8,847 nucleotides of DNA. It comes from an uncultured Pseudomonas sp. (lineage in GTDB: Bacteria > Pseudomonadota > Gammaproteobacteria > Pseudomonadales > Pseudomonadaceae). Position 1 is the stretch's first letter, and each line of letters opens with the position of its first letter. The notes under the pieces were generated by a model. That model did not search any database. It had not been told where the DNA came from and saw nothing but the letters and a program-made list of their open reading frames with translations. The translations under genes were made by a program, and so were the position numbers. Where the stretch lies: NCBI RefSeq assembly GCF_946885885.1, contig NZ_CAMPHN010000175.1, positions 1 to 8,847 on the forward strand, written 5' to 3'. Below are positions 1 through 5,403 of this stretch, one piece after another.

Positions 1-54
1 CTGCAAGGCCCCAGCCAGTCGATGGATTACGACTTCTCGGCGGGCGACGAATAA
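1..54 (+). CDS. C-terminal tail of a plus-strand protein, possibly FimX-like EAL protein (partial)
   Basis: An open frame enters from the left edge and ends at TAA (52-54). It encodes 17 residues, LQGPSQSMDYDFSAGDE. Third codon positions are mostly G or C, as in the real genes here, which supports coding. EAL-domain proteins of the FimX type end in a segment resembling a 'QGP...MDYDF' tail, and in P. aeruginosa fimX lies beside serB (from memory). FimX is a degenerate GGDEF/EAL protein that binds cyclic di-GMP and controls type IV pilus assembly. The stretch is too short to identify securely: that a gene ends here is fairly likely, while the FimX name is an inference from neighbourhood and tail resemblance. 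It converges on serB. Confidence 0.5.
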   Translation: MQGPSQSMDYDFSAGDE

Positions 55-139
55 CTGTCGCGGGCAAAGAAAAGGCTCTGTACCCGTTATGTGTTGAGTC
101 GTCCCGAACAGCTATGAGGTGCATGAGGAGCAGTAAAAC

Positions 140-305
140 GTAGGGTGGGTTAGGCGCGAACCGGGCTCAGGCACACACCATCAACGCTCAACGCGCCGTA
201 ACCCACCATAGCGGTCCACCGATAAACCGCAATGGTGGGTTACGCGGCGCTCGAAATGCGTAGTGCCCTGCCATAACCAGCCCCAGCGCCGCTAACCCAC
301 CCTAC
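140..305. repeat. REP-like inverted pair (BIME-like): two bulged hairpins with GTAG at the outer ends
   Basis: Four copies of GGTGGGTTA or its complement occur at 144-152, 199-207, 234-242 and 293-301 in alternating orientation. The outermost 14 bases (140-153, GTAGGGTGGGTTAG) are a perfect inverted repeat of 292-305. Hairpin 1 pairs 144-158 with 192-207, leaving one unpaired base at 198. Hairpin 2 pairs 234-250 with 286-301, leaving one unpaired base at 243, so the two are mirror images. GTAG stands just outside each hairpin only on the outer side (140-143, and 302-305 as CTAC); the inner sides have lost it. A GTAG tetranucleotide beside a bulged hairpin is the hallmark of REP sequences mobilised by RAYT (TnpA-REP) enzymes. 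No RAYT gene is in the window. It lies between the tail of the plus-strand gene and the serB terminator. Confidence 0.8.
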
Positions 306-344
306 AAAAACTGCGTGCAACAGGTAGCTGGGACATAGCCAAAG

Positions 345-372
345 AAAAGCCGACGCATGCGTCGGCTTTTTT
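345..372. terminator. bidirectional Rho-independent terminator between convergent genes
   Basis: A perfect palindrome centred between 357 and 358 gives a 9-bp stem, AGCCGACGC with GCGTCGGCT read across the loop region, plus flanking A and T runs. On the plus strand the stem is followed by six T (367-372). On the minus strand it is followed by TTTTCTTT. It sits 13 bases beyond the serB stop, so it can end serB transcription and also the plus-strand transcript arriving from the left. Palindrome and both T tracts are visible directly; function is inferred. Confidence 0.88.
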
Positions 373-384
373 ATGCGTGCAGTC

Positions 385-1599
385 CTATTCCAGGCCGTCG
401 CGATCGCGAAACCCCAGTAGATAGAGAATGCCGTCCAGGCCCAGGGTCGAGATCGCCTGCTTGGCCGACTGCTTGACCAGTGGCTTGGCGCGGAAGGCCA
501 CGCCCAGGCCGGCAATCGCCAACATCGGCAGGTCGTTGGCGCCATCGCCCACGGCAATCGTCTGCTCCAAGCGCAAGCCTTCCTTCTGCGCCAGCTCGCG
601 CAGCAGATCGGCTTTGCGCTGGGCATCGACGATCGGCTCGACCGCCACCCCGGTAACCAGGCCGTCGACGATCTGCAGTTCGTTGGCGAATACGTAATCG
701 ATGCCCAACTTGGCCTGCAACTGCTTGGCGAAATAGCTGAACCCGCCGGACAGAATCGCGGTTTTGTAGCCCAGCCGGCGCAGCTCGCTGAACAGCGTTT
801 CGGCGCCCTCGGTCAGGCGCAGGGAGGCGCCGATTTCGCTCAGCACGCTCTCCGGCAAACCTTTGAGCAGCGCCAGACGCTCCCTGAAGCTGGCGGCGAA
901 ATCCAGTTCGCCACGCATCGCGCGCTCGGTGATCTCGGAAACCTTTTCCCCGACCCCGGCGGCCTTGGCCAACTCGTCGATCACCTCGGCCTCGATCAGC
1001 GTCGAATCCATGTCGAACACCGCCAGGCGGCGATTACGGCGGAACAGCGAGTCGCGCTGGAAGGCGATATCGACATTCAGCTCCTGGGCCACGCTGAGAA
1101 ACTCGGCGCGCAAACCCGCCGGATCGGCCGGTTCGCCGCGCACGGAAAACTCGATGCAGCCCTTGCCCTGATCCACCGGCGTATCGAGCGGCATGCGCCC
1201 GGACAAGCGGTCGATATGGTCGATGTTCAACGCGTATTTGGCGGTGATGGCGCTGACGCGCTGCAACTGCTCGGCCGTGACCTTGCGGGTCAACAAGGTG
1301 ACGATATGCCGGGCCTTGCCCTGGCCGCTGACCCACTGCTGGTAGTCCGCCTCGGAGACGGGCGTGAAGCGCACCTGTTGGTCGAGCTTATAAGCGGTGA
1401 ACAGTACATCCTTGAGCACCGACGAAGCGCGCTCCGTATCGGGAATTTCGACCAGGATGCCGAACGACAAAGTGTCGTGGATGACCGCTTGGCCGATGTC
1501 CAGAATGCTCACCCCACCGTGAGCCAGCACGCCCATGACGGCAGCGGTCAAGCCGGGACGATCTTCACCGGTGATATTGATCAGGACGATTTCGCGCAA
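385..1599 (-). CDS. serB: Phosphoserine phosphatase SerB, ACT-HAD type
   Basis: Cytoplasmic enzyme for the last step of serine synthesis: it hydrolyses O-phospho-L-serine to L-serine and phosphate. The 404 residues start with an ACT domain (about 4-80, with GEDRPGL at 11-17), then a second ACT-like region (about 97-175), then a HAD phosphatase domain (about 190-400). All HAD motifs are present: FDMDST at 195-200 with nucleophile Asp196 and acid/base Asp198, Ser284 in ILSGG, Lys329, and GDGANDLPM at 351-359 with Mg-binding Asp352 and Asp356. The length fits the longer Pseudomonas/mycobacterial type with two ACT repeats, rather than the shorter E. coli enzyme. The start is TTG (1599-1597), preceded by GGAGAG at 1611-1606 with a 6-nt gap; residues from REIVLINITGEDRPGL onward match the family N-terminus, and I found no in-frame ATG just upstream. 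A weak -10 candidate on this strand is TAGAAT at 1668-1663. It is divergent from the AhpA/YtjB-like gene, as in E. coli. Confidence 0.96.
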   Translation of the reverse strand: MREIVLINITGEDRPGLTAAVMGVLAHGGVSILDIGQAVIHDTLSFGILVEIPDTERASSVLKDVLFTAYKLDQQVRFTPVSEADYQQWVSGQGKARHIVTLLTRKVTAEQLQRVSAITAKYALNIDHIDRLSGRMPLDTPVDQGKGCIEFSVRGEPADPAGLRAEFLSVAQELNVDIAFQRDSLFRRNRRLAVFDMDSTLIEAEVIDELAKAAGVGEKVSEITERAMRGELDFAASFRERLALLKGLPESVLSEIGASLRLTEGAETLFSELRRLGYKTAILSGGFSYFAKQLQAKLGIDYVFANELQIVDGLVTGVAVEPIVDAQRKADLLRELAQKEGLRLEQTIAVGDGANDLPMLAIAGLGVAFRAKPLVKQSAKQAISTLGLDGILYLLGFRDRDGLE

Positions 1600-1605
1600 G
1601 GCGCA

Positions 1606-1611
1606 CTCTCC
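1606..1611 (-). promoter_or_regulatory. Ribosome binding site supporting the TTG start of serB
   Basis: Read on the minus strand, GGAGAG lies 6 nt before TTG at 1599-1597. Both the spacing and the match to the anti-Shine-Dalgarno sequence are good, and this decides for the rare TTG start. ATG triplets further upstream (for example reading from 1633, 1640 and 1664) are out of frame with serB. Confidence 0.7.
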
Positions 1612-1692
1612 AGGGCTGGTTGGCGACCCACATCTGCCATGCGGGCCTGGGAAAAGGCGCTCATTCTACCCATTTTCGCCGCGATCAGACCC

Positions 1693-1765
1693 TTGAAAAT
1701 GTAGCGGCGGCCAGGCCGGGGCGCACAAACAGGCGAAATCGGCCAAGGAAGCGGACTGGGCACGC
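1693..1765 (+). repeat. Degenerate, internally deleted copy of the 3455-3716 repeat
   Basis: Blocks from the larger element appear here in the same order and orientation. TTGAAAATGTAG (1693-1704, first base excepted) resembles TTGAAAAACGTAG (3466-3478 region). ACAGGCGAAAT matches exactly (1729-1739 and 3517-3527). AAGCGGACTGGGC matches exactly (1749-1761 and 3583-3595). Between the last two blocks there are 9 bases here and 55 in the large copy, so this copy has lost internal sequence. No matching right-hand terminal repeat is seen. It lies between serB and the promoter of the AhpA/YtjB-like gene, whose -35 box begins about ten bases beyond it. Confidence 0.65.
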
Positions 1766-1773
1766 CCGCCGCT

Positions 1774-1801
1774 TTGACCTGCGCAGGCCGACCGTTATAC
1801 T
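1774..1801 (+). promoter_or_regulatory. Sigma-70 type promoter of the AhpA/YtjB-like gene
   Basis: TTGACC (1774-1779, 5 of 6 to TTGACA) and TATACT (1796-1801, 5 of 6 to TATAAT) are separated by 16 bases. Transcription would start near 1808, giving a leader of about 27 nt before the GTG at 1835. This is the best promoter match I found in the window. Confidence 0.72.
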
Positions 1802-1820
1802 GCGCGGCACTTAAGTCGAC

Positions 1821-1838
1821 ATGAGCCGAGCTCTGTGA
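1821..1838 (+). other. Possible five-codon leader ORF (MSRAL) overlapping the next start codon
   Basis: ATG at 1821 opens ATG AGC CGA GCT CTG TGA. Its TGA (1836-1838) overlaps the GTG start (1835-1837) of the following gene as GTGA, the arrangement typical of translational coupling. The GTG has no strong Shine-Dalgarno of its own, which would make coupling useful. The ATG also lacks a strong ribosome site, so the ORF may be coincidental. Confidence 0.3.
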
Positions 1839-3337
1839 ACCGGCCCTCTCCCGTAAAATCCGATAATTTCTTTCTGCTGCTGTTCCAAGCATTGCGCCAA
1901 CGCCGCGTGCCCCTGGCATTGCGCATCGCCAGCCATAGCGTGTTGCTGGTGGCGCTGGCGCTGGTGATCTATGCCTGGGTGATCGGCATGCAGTTCAAGC
2001 AGGCCATGCAACAACAGGCGAACGCCATCGGCCAGAGCCTGATCGAGCAGACGGCGGCCTCTGCCAAAGAGCCGCTGGTGTCCAACGACGCCCTCAGCCT
2101 CAATGTGCTACTCAACGAACTGGTGAAAAACCCGCTGGTGGCCCACGCGGTCATCTACAGCGTGGACAACCGCATTCTCGCCGAATCCGGCTCGCGCCCG
2201 GTCCAAGGCCTGCTGGGCGACACCGACGGCATCTACTCGGTGCCCATCACCTTTCAGGAAGTGATCGCCGGGCAACTGCGCATCAGCCTCGACATGCGTC
2301 AGTTTCAGCAGCCAATGACCATCAGCCTGCAAAGCATGGGTATTCTCAGCCTGATTCTGCTGGCGCTGGCCTTGTCTTTGAGCATGCGCCTGGGCCGACA
2401 TATCTCCACCCCGCTGCTGCAACTACGGGTGTGGCTGCGCGACCCTGACGACCCTGCTCCGGGCTCCACGCGGCAGGATGAAATCGGCGATTTGGCGCGG
2501 CAACTGCAAGCACGCCTGGTACCGGAAAAACCGCTGCCCGAACCGGAGGCTTTCGATGATGATGAGCCCGACGACTACTTCGACGATGAGCTGGACCCGG
2601 CATTCGAAGTGCGCGACCTGCGCGACGAACGCTTCGACGATCTGGACGACGCCCCGGCGCCTGAGGACGAGCCACGCGAAAGCGAGGATCCGTTCGGCGA
2701 ATTGAGCGACGAGTTCGACGCGGAGCTACCGACGCTCGCACCGGAATCGGAATCCGCCCCCGAACAACTGCCGCAAAGCGCCGTACTGGCCATTCAGCTG
2801 GGCGCACAGGAACAATTACGCAGACTGCCGCGGGCCCGCCTGTTGGACTTGCTGCAACGCTACCGCGACTGCCTGGGCCAGGCCGCGGCGCTGTATCAGG
2901 GCGAGCTGCACACCCTGAGCGACGGCAGCAGCCTGATGCTGTTCCACCAGCGCGACAGCGGCGAGGATTATCTGACTCATGCAATTTGTTGCGGCGAACT
3001 GATGCGGGCGCTCGGCCACGCCTTGCAGATCGAGGTGGCCGATAGCGGCATCACCCTGCAGCTGCAACTGGCGCTGACCCAGGGCGAGGGCCTGCTCGGC
3101 TTGAGCCAGGGCGACCTGCTGCTCAGCGAAACCGCTCAGGATGCCTTGGCGCTGTCCCAGCACAGCCGCAACCTGCTGCTGCTCGACCGCCGCGTCGGCG
3201 ACGACGACCTGGTCCGCCAACATGCACGCATCCGCGCCATCGCCAGCCCTGAAGGCACCTATTGCGTGGAACGGCTGCTGGAGCCCTATCCGGCACTGCT
3301 GGAGCGCCAGCTGGAGCGCATGCACGAGCGCGACTGA
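1835..3337 (+). CDS. AhpA/YtjB (Smp)-family membrane protein with acidic linker and cyclase-like C-terminal domain
   Basis: Function is not established; the family is annotated as SMP or 'virulence factor haemolysin regulator' proteins. It has 500 residues. Arg-rich residues 21-30 precede a first membrane helix (about 34-52). A periplasmic domain (about 53-165) is followed by a second helix (about 167-184) and a short HAMP-like segment (186-225, DEIGDLARQLQARL). Residues 239-310 are a strongly acidic Asp/Glu/Pro linker. Residues 314-490 have the outline of a class III nucleotidyl cyclase fold: VLAIQLG, a helix ending LLDLLQRYRDCL, GELHTLSDGSSLMLF, then helices. The first metal-binding Asp is absent (AIQLGA), while an Asp-Gly remains at 363-364, so catalysis looks lost. 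E. coli YtjB, also beside serB, is only about 214 residues and corresponds to the N-terminal part. The start is GTG with a weak ribosome site; the family-like N-terminus (FFLLLFQALRQRRVPLALR) supports it. The stop is followed by a likely terminator. Confidence 0.87.
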   Translation: MNRPSPVKSDNFFLLLFQALRQRRVPLALRIASHSVLLVALALVIYAWVIGMQFKQAMQQQANAIGQSLIEQTAASAKEPLVSNDALSLNVLLNELVKNPLVAHAVIYSVDNRILAESGSRPVQGLLGDTDGIYSVPITFQEVIAGQLRISLDMRQFQQPMTISLQSMGILSLILLALALSLSMRLGRHISTPLLQLRVWLRDPDDPAPGSTRQDEIGDLARQLQARLVPEKPLPEPEAFDDDEPDDYFDDELDPAFEVRDLRDERFDDLDDAPAPEDEPRESEDPFGELSDEFDAELPTLAPESESAPEQLPQSAVLAIQLGAQEQLRRLPRARLLDLLQRYRDCLGQAAALYQGELHTLSDGSSLMLFHQRDSGEDYLTHAICCGELMRALGHALQIEVADSGITLQLQLALTQGEGLLGLSQGDLLLSETAQDALALSQHSRNLLLLDRRVGDDDLVRQHARIRAIASPEGTYCVERLLEPYPALLERQLERMHERD

Positions 3338-3383
3338 AAAGACCATAGAAGCCTGAGCGACGACTGGCCGGGACGGAAGCGAC

Positions 3384-3410
3384 AGCGGATCGCCCGACCC
3401 GCTTTCGTTT
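3384..3410 (+). terminator. Likely intrinsic terminator after the AhpA/YtjB-like gene
   Basis: AGCGG (3384-3388) pairs with CCGCT (3399-3403). After one A-C mismatch the stem continues with two more pairs (3390-3391 with 3396-3397) around a GCCC loop. The T-rich stretch TTTCGTTT (3403-3410) follows. It begins 47 nt after the stop codon. The stem is modest, so confidence is moderate. Confidence 0.5.
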
Positions 3411-3454
3411 CTAGACCTGTCGGCGGGCAACGCACTGGCGGCGCCCCGCCCCAT

Positions 3455-3716
3455 TAGCAGGCCGTTGAAAAACGTAGGCTAGGCAGCCAGCGCAAGGACT
3501 AGGCGTCCCCACAAAAACAGGCGAAATAGCGTAGCGGAGTAACAGCCGCAGGCTGGCCCGAAGGGCGAGCGAAGCGAGTCAAAAGCGGACTGGGCTCGCA
3601 CGCGAGTTTACGAGCTGTAAATGAGCATTTTGATGGGGGCGCCTAGCCTGGACTCGCGCACGGGCCTGTTTTTAACGCCGCGATGGCAACGCAGGTAGTT
3701 TTGCAACAGCCTGCTA
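3455..3716. repeat. 262-base MITE-like element with terminal inverted repeats
   Basis: The ends TAGCAGGCCGTTGAAAAAC (3455-3473) and the complement of 3698-3716, TAGCAGGCTGTTGCAAAAC, match at 17 of 19 positions. Nested inverted repeats lie inside: AGGCTAGGC (3476-3484 with 3641-3649), AAAAACAGGC (3513-3522 with 3664-3673) and GCGAGTC (3574-3580 with 3651-3657). The element could therefore fold into one long imperfect hairpin. It has no ORF of its own that looks coding and no transposase. The outermost TA at both ends may be a TA target duplication, or just part of the inverted repeat. It fills most of the gap between two convergent genes, and its right end contains the TAG stop of the lipoprotein gene. 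Shortened relatives occur near 1693-1765 and 7315-7362. I do not recognise a named family. Confidence 0.75.
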
Positions 3717-4421
3717 GAAGCGGAACACGTCCATCTGCGTGGCCGGCTCGATTACCGGCATCTGCGGGCCATTGGCGGGGCGCTTTTCGGGCACCGGCGG
3801 CTTGGGTTTAGGCTGCGCAACCGGCTCGGCCTGTGGCATGTTATTGATCGCCGCGGTCAACTGATCGGCCAACCGCTGCATCAACAGGCTTTGTGCGCGT
3901 ACTTGCGCGGCGGCGCTACCCTGATGTTCCTCTTGCAGACGCACCAGGCGGCTACCGCGCAGCACACCCTTGCCATCCAGCAAACGCCATTGCGCCTCCA
4001 GCACCGCCGGGCGCTGCGCACCGGAATCGAGCCGACTGATATGCAACAACACCTGAACTTCGCTGTCGAAACCGACGCGATCCGGGTAGAGCGCGATACG
4101 GCTGGTGTTTAACTGTCCGGCCAGTTGGCGCAACATCAGCTGGCCGACATCGTTTTGCAGACTCCCGGCCCAGCGCGCCTGCTGGCTGACGCTCAGGCTG
4201 TCGTCGAGCTCGCGCTGCACCAGGTTCTCGCGTTGCAGGTAATCGGCCAGCGTCAGGGGCCCGAGTAGGACCGCTGGCCCTTTGTCGTCCTTCGGTAGCT
4301 CCGGTCCGCCATGCTCCAACTGATAGAAGTGCGTCTGCGGCGCCAACAACTGTGCACAGCCCTGCAGGGCCAGCACTGTGCAAAGCAACATGAGCGGCGA
4401 AGAGAAACGCGACAAACTCAT
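3714..4421 (-). CDS. PqiC-like ABC-type transport auxiliary lipoprotein
   Basis: This is a 235-residue lipoprotein, last gene of the MCE operon. A signal peptide (1-21: MSLSR, then a hydrophobic stretch) ends in the lipobox LQGC with Cys22 as the lipidated residue. Ala23 at +2 is not a Lol-avoidance Asp, so outer-membrane sorting is expected. The body shows the ABC_trans_aux/PqiC pattern: HFYQL near 31, LLGPLTLADYLQRENLVQREL (in two parts, 52-61 and 62-72), RWAGSLQNDV at 83-92, and a C-terminal helix. In the family, PqiC binds the MCE protein PqiB and sits at the outer membrane. The tail (about 197-226) is rich in Pro and Lys (PKPKPPVPEKRP). I chose ATG at 4421 because it is preceded by AAGGTGAT at a suitable distance and gives a clean signal peptide. 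A longer TTG-initiated frame from 4466 would overlap the upstream gene and put a polar stretch before the signal. The stop codon lies inside the repeat at 3455-3716. Confidence 0.88.
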   Translation of the reverse strand: MSLSRFSSPLMLLCTVLALQGCAQLLAPQTHFYQLEHGGPELPKDDKGPAVLLGPLTLADYLQRENLVQRELDDSLSVSQQARWAGSLQNDVGQLMLRQLAGQLNTSRIALYPDRVGFDSEVQVLLHISRLDSGAQRPAVLEAQWRLLDGKGVLRGSRLVRLQEEHQGSAAAQVRAQSLLMQRLADQLTAAINNMPQAEPVAQPKPKPPVPEKRPANGPQMPVIEPATQMDVFRF

Positions 4422-4455
4422 TGAAAGATCACCTTGATTTATCAAATATGAGTGA

Positions 4456-5403
4456 CTACTTACCAAAAATAAGCGACTGGGGGTGCTGATCCAGCCCTTC
4501 CAGCGTTCGCTGCATTGCCTTGCTCGCGCGGTTCAGCTCCTGCAAAGCCTGTAGCAATTCGTATTGTATTTCCGATTTCGGCCCTAGACTCCGACGTGTC
4601 TCGACCGCCAGGGCGTTGACCTGTTCGAGGGCCTGTGCGGTGGTTTGGGCGGCGCTGCGAATATCCGCAACCGCGACACGTAAATCAATACTGCTTTGCT
4701 GCACATTATCCATGATCGGCGGTAATTGTTGTTCTAACTTGCCACTCAAACGGTCCAATTTTGCCAATAATTGGCTCATGCTCTGCAATCCTTGTTGCAA
4801 TTCCGCGGAGTTCGTCAGCTTTTCCATGGCCTCCAACGTTCTCTGCGCCGACACGGCCATTTCTTGCAAGGGTAACTGACGCAGGCTGGCGGCCAGCTCT
4901 CGCAGCACATCGGCGATCTGATCGATGCGCGACGGCACGCTGGGAATGGTCGGCAGATCGAGATCGTGCGGAGCCCGCACGTAGCCGGACTCGCGGGGGA
5001 ACATATCGAGCGCGACTATGGCCTTGCCGGTGAGCAAGCTCGGGGTTTGCAGCTGGGCGCGCAAACCGCGCTCGACCAATTGGCCGATGAACTGGTCGAA
5101 CCCCCGCTTGCCGTCGCCCTTGCCGTTCGGGCTGTCGATGCGTACCACCACCGGCATCACCACATCCTTGAGCTGGCGATCGTAGGACAGGCGGATTTCA
5201 CGCACGGTACCGACCTTGACGCCACGGTAGGTGACATCGGCGCCGACGTCCAGGCCATCCAACGAGCCGGTGAAATACACCACGTACTCGCTCGGCTGGG
5301 CGAACCAGCTGTCGCGCGACAGCAGCATGATGCCGGCCACCAGCAGCACCAGGCCGCCCAGCAGAAAAGCACCGATCATAAAAGGTTTGCGCGCCTCGCT
5401 CAT
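4456..5403 (-). CDS. MlaD-family MCE protein with long helical C-terminal tail
   Basis: This is a 315-residue periplasmic protein anchored by one N-terminal helix (about 9-29), the lipid-binding subunit of an MCE transporter. The single MCE domain spans about 39-136: YVVYFTGSLDGLDVGADVTY (40-59), RGVKVGTV, and GLRAQLQTPSLLTGKAIVAL towards its end. A Pro-rich hinge (151-157) leads into about 150 residues of mostly helical, Gln/Leu/Ala-rich sequence with a likely break at QLPPIMDN (226-233). The protein ends HPQSLIFGK, the closing motif typical of PqiB/MCE-type proteins. E. coli MlaD is much shorter (about 180 residues). ATG at 5403 overlaps the ATPase stop by 4 nt (ATGA) and has GGAGG just upstream, so translation is probably coupled. 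The 3' half, near 4681-4800, is clearly AT-richer than its neighbours. I leave the symbol blank because a canonical mla operon may exist elsewhere in the genome. Confidence 0.92.
   Translation of the reverse strand: MSEARKPFMIGAFLLGGLVLLVAGIMLLSRDSWFAQPSEYVVYFTGSLDGLDVGADVTYRGVKVGTVREIRLSYDRQLKDVVMPVVVRIDSPNGKGDGKRGFDQFIGQLVERGLRAQLQTPSLLTGKAIVALDMFPRESGYVRAPHDLDLPTIPSVPSRIDQIADVLRELAASLRQLPLQEMAVSAQRTLEAMEKLTNSAELQQGLQSMSQLLAKLDRLSGKLEQQLPPIMDNVQQSSIDLRVAVADIRSAAQTTAQALEQVNALAVETRRSLGPKSEIQYELLQALQELNRASKAMQRTLEGLDQHPQSLIFGK

Noticed and set aside
140..305. CRISPR-like array of short repeats
   Set aside because: Repeats alternate in orientation and form hairpin pairs with unequal spacing, which fits REP/BIME and not CRISPR.
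240..626. 128-codon minus-strand frame running from serB through the terminator into the REP pair
   Set aside because: It crosses a strong terminator and overlaps the HAD domain of serB in another frame; composition is Trp/Arg/Ser-rich and not protein-like.
2346..2984. 212-codon minus-strand open frame antisense to the AhpA/YtjB-like gene
   Set aside because: Its translation is Arg/Pro/Ala-rich without domain pattern, typical of the reverse frame of a high-GC gene; the plus-strand gene is clearly real.
2816..3454. 212-codon minus-strand open frame rich in Gln and Ala over the cyclase-like region
   Set aside because: It is the reverse frame of Leu/Gln-rich coding sequence, with no recognisable domain or ribosome site.
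3540..3600. Small RNA gene or tRNA fragment in the 3455-3716 repeat
   Set aside because: Small hairpins are present, but no promoter, tRNA cloverleaf or terminator was found; the nested inverted repeats explain them.
4422..4466. Longer TTG-initiated version of the lipoprotein
   Set aside because: It would add a polar stretch before the signal peptide and overlap the MCE gene, while ATG at 4421 has AAGGTGAT in place.
4425..4466. Internal promoter for the lipoprotein gene in the AT-rich junction
   Set aside because: TTGGTA and TGATAA on the minus strand are weak matches and the region is simply AT-rich; not supported well enough to list.
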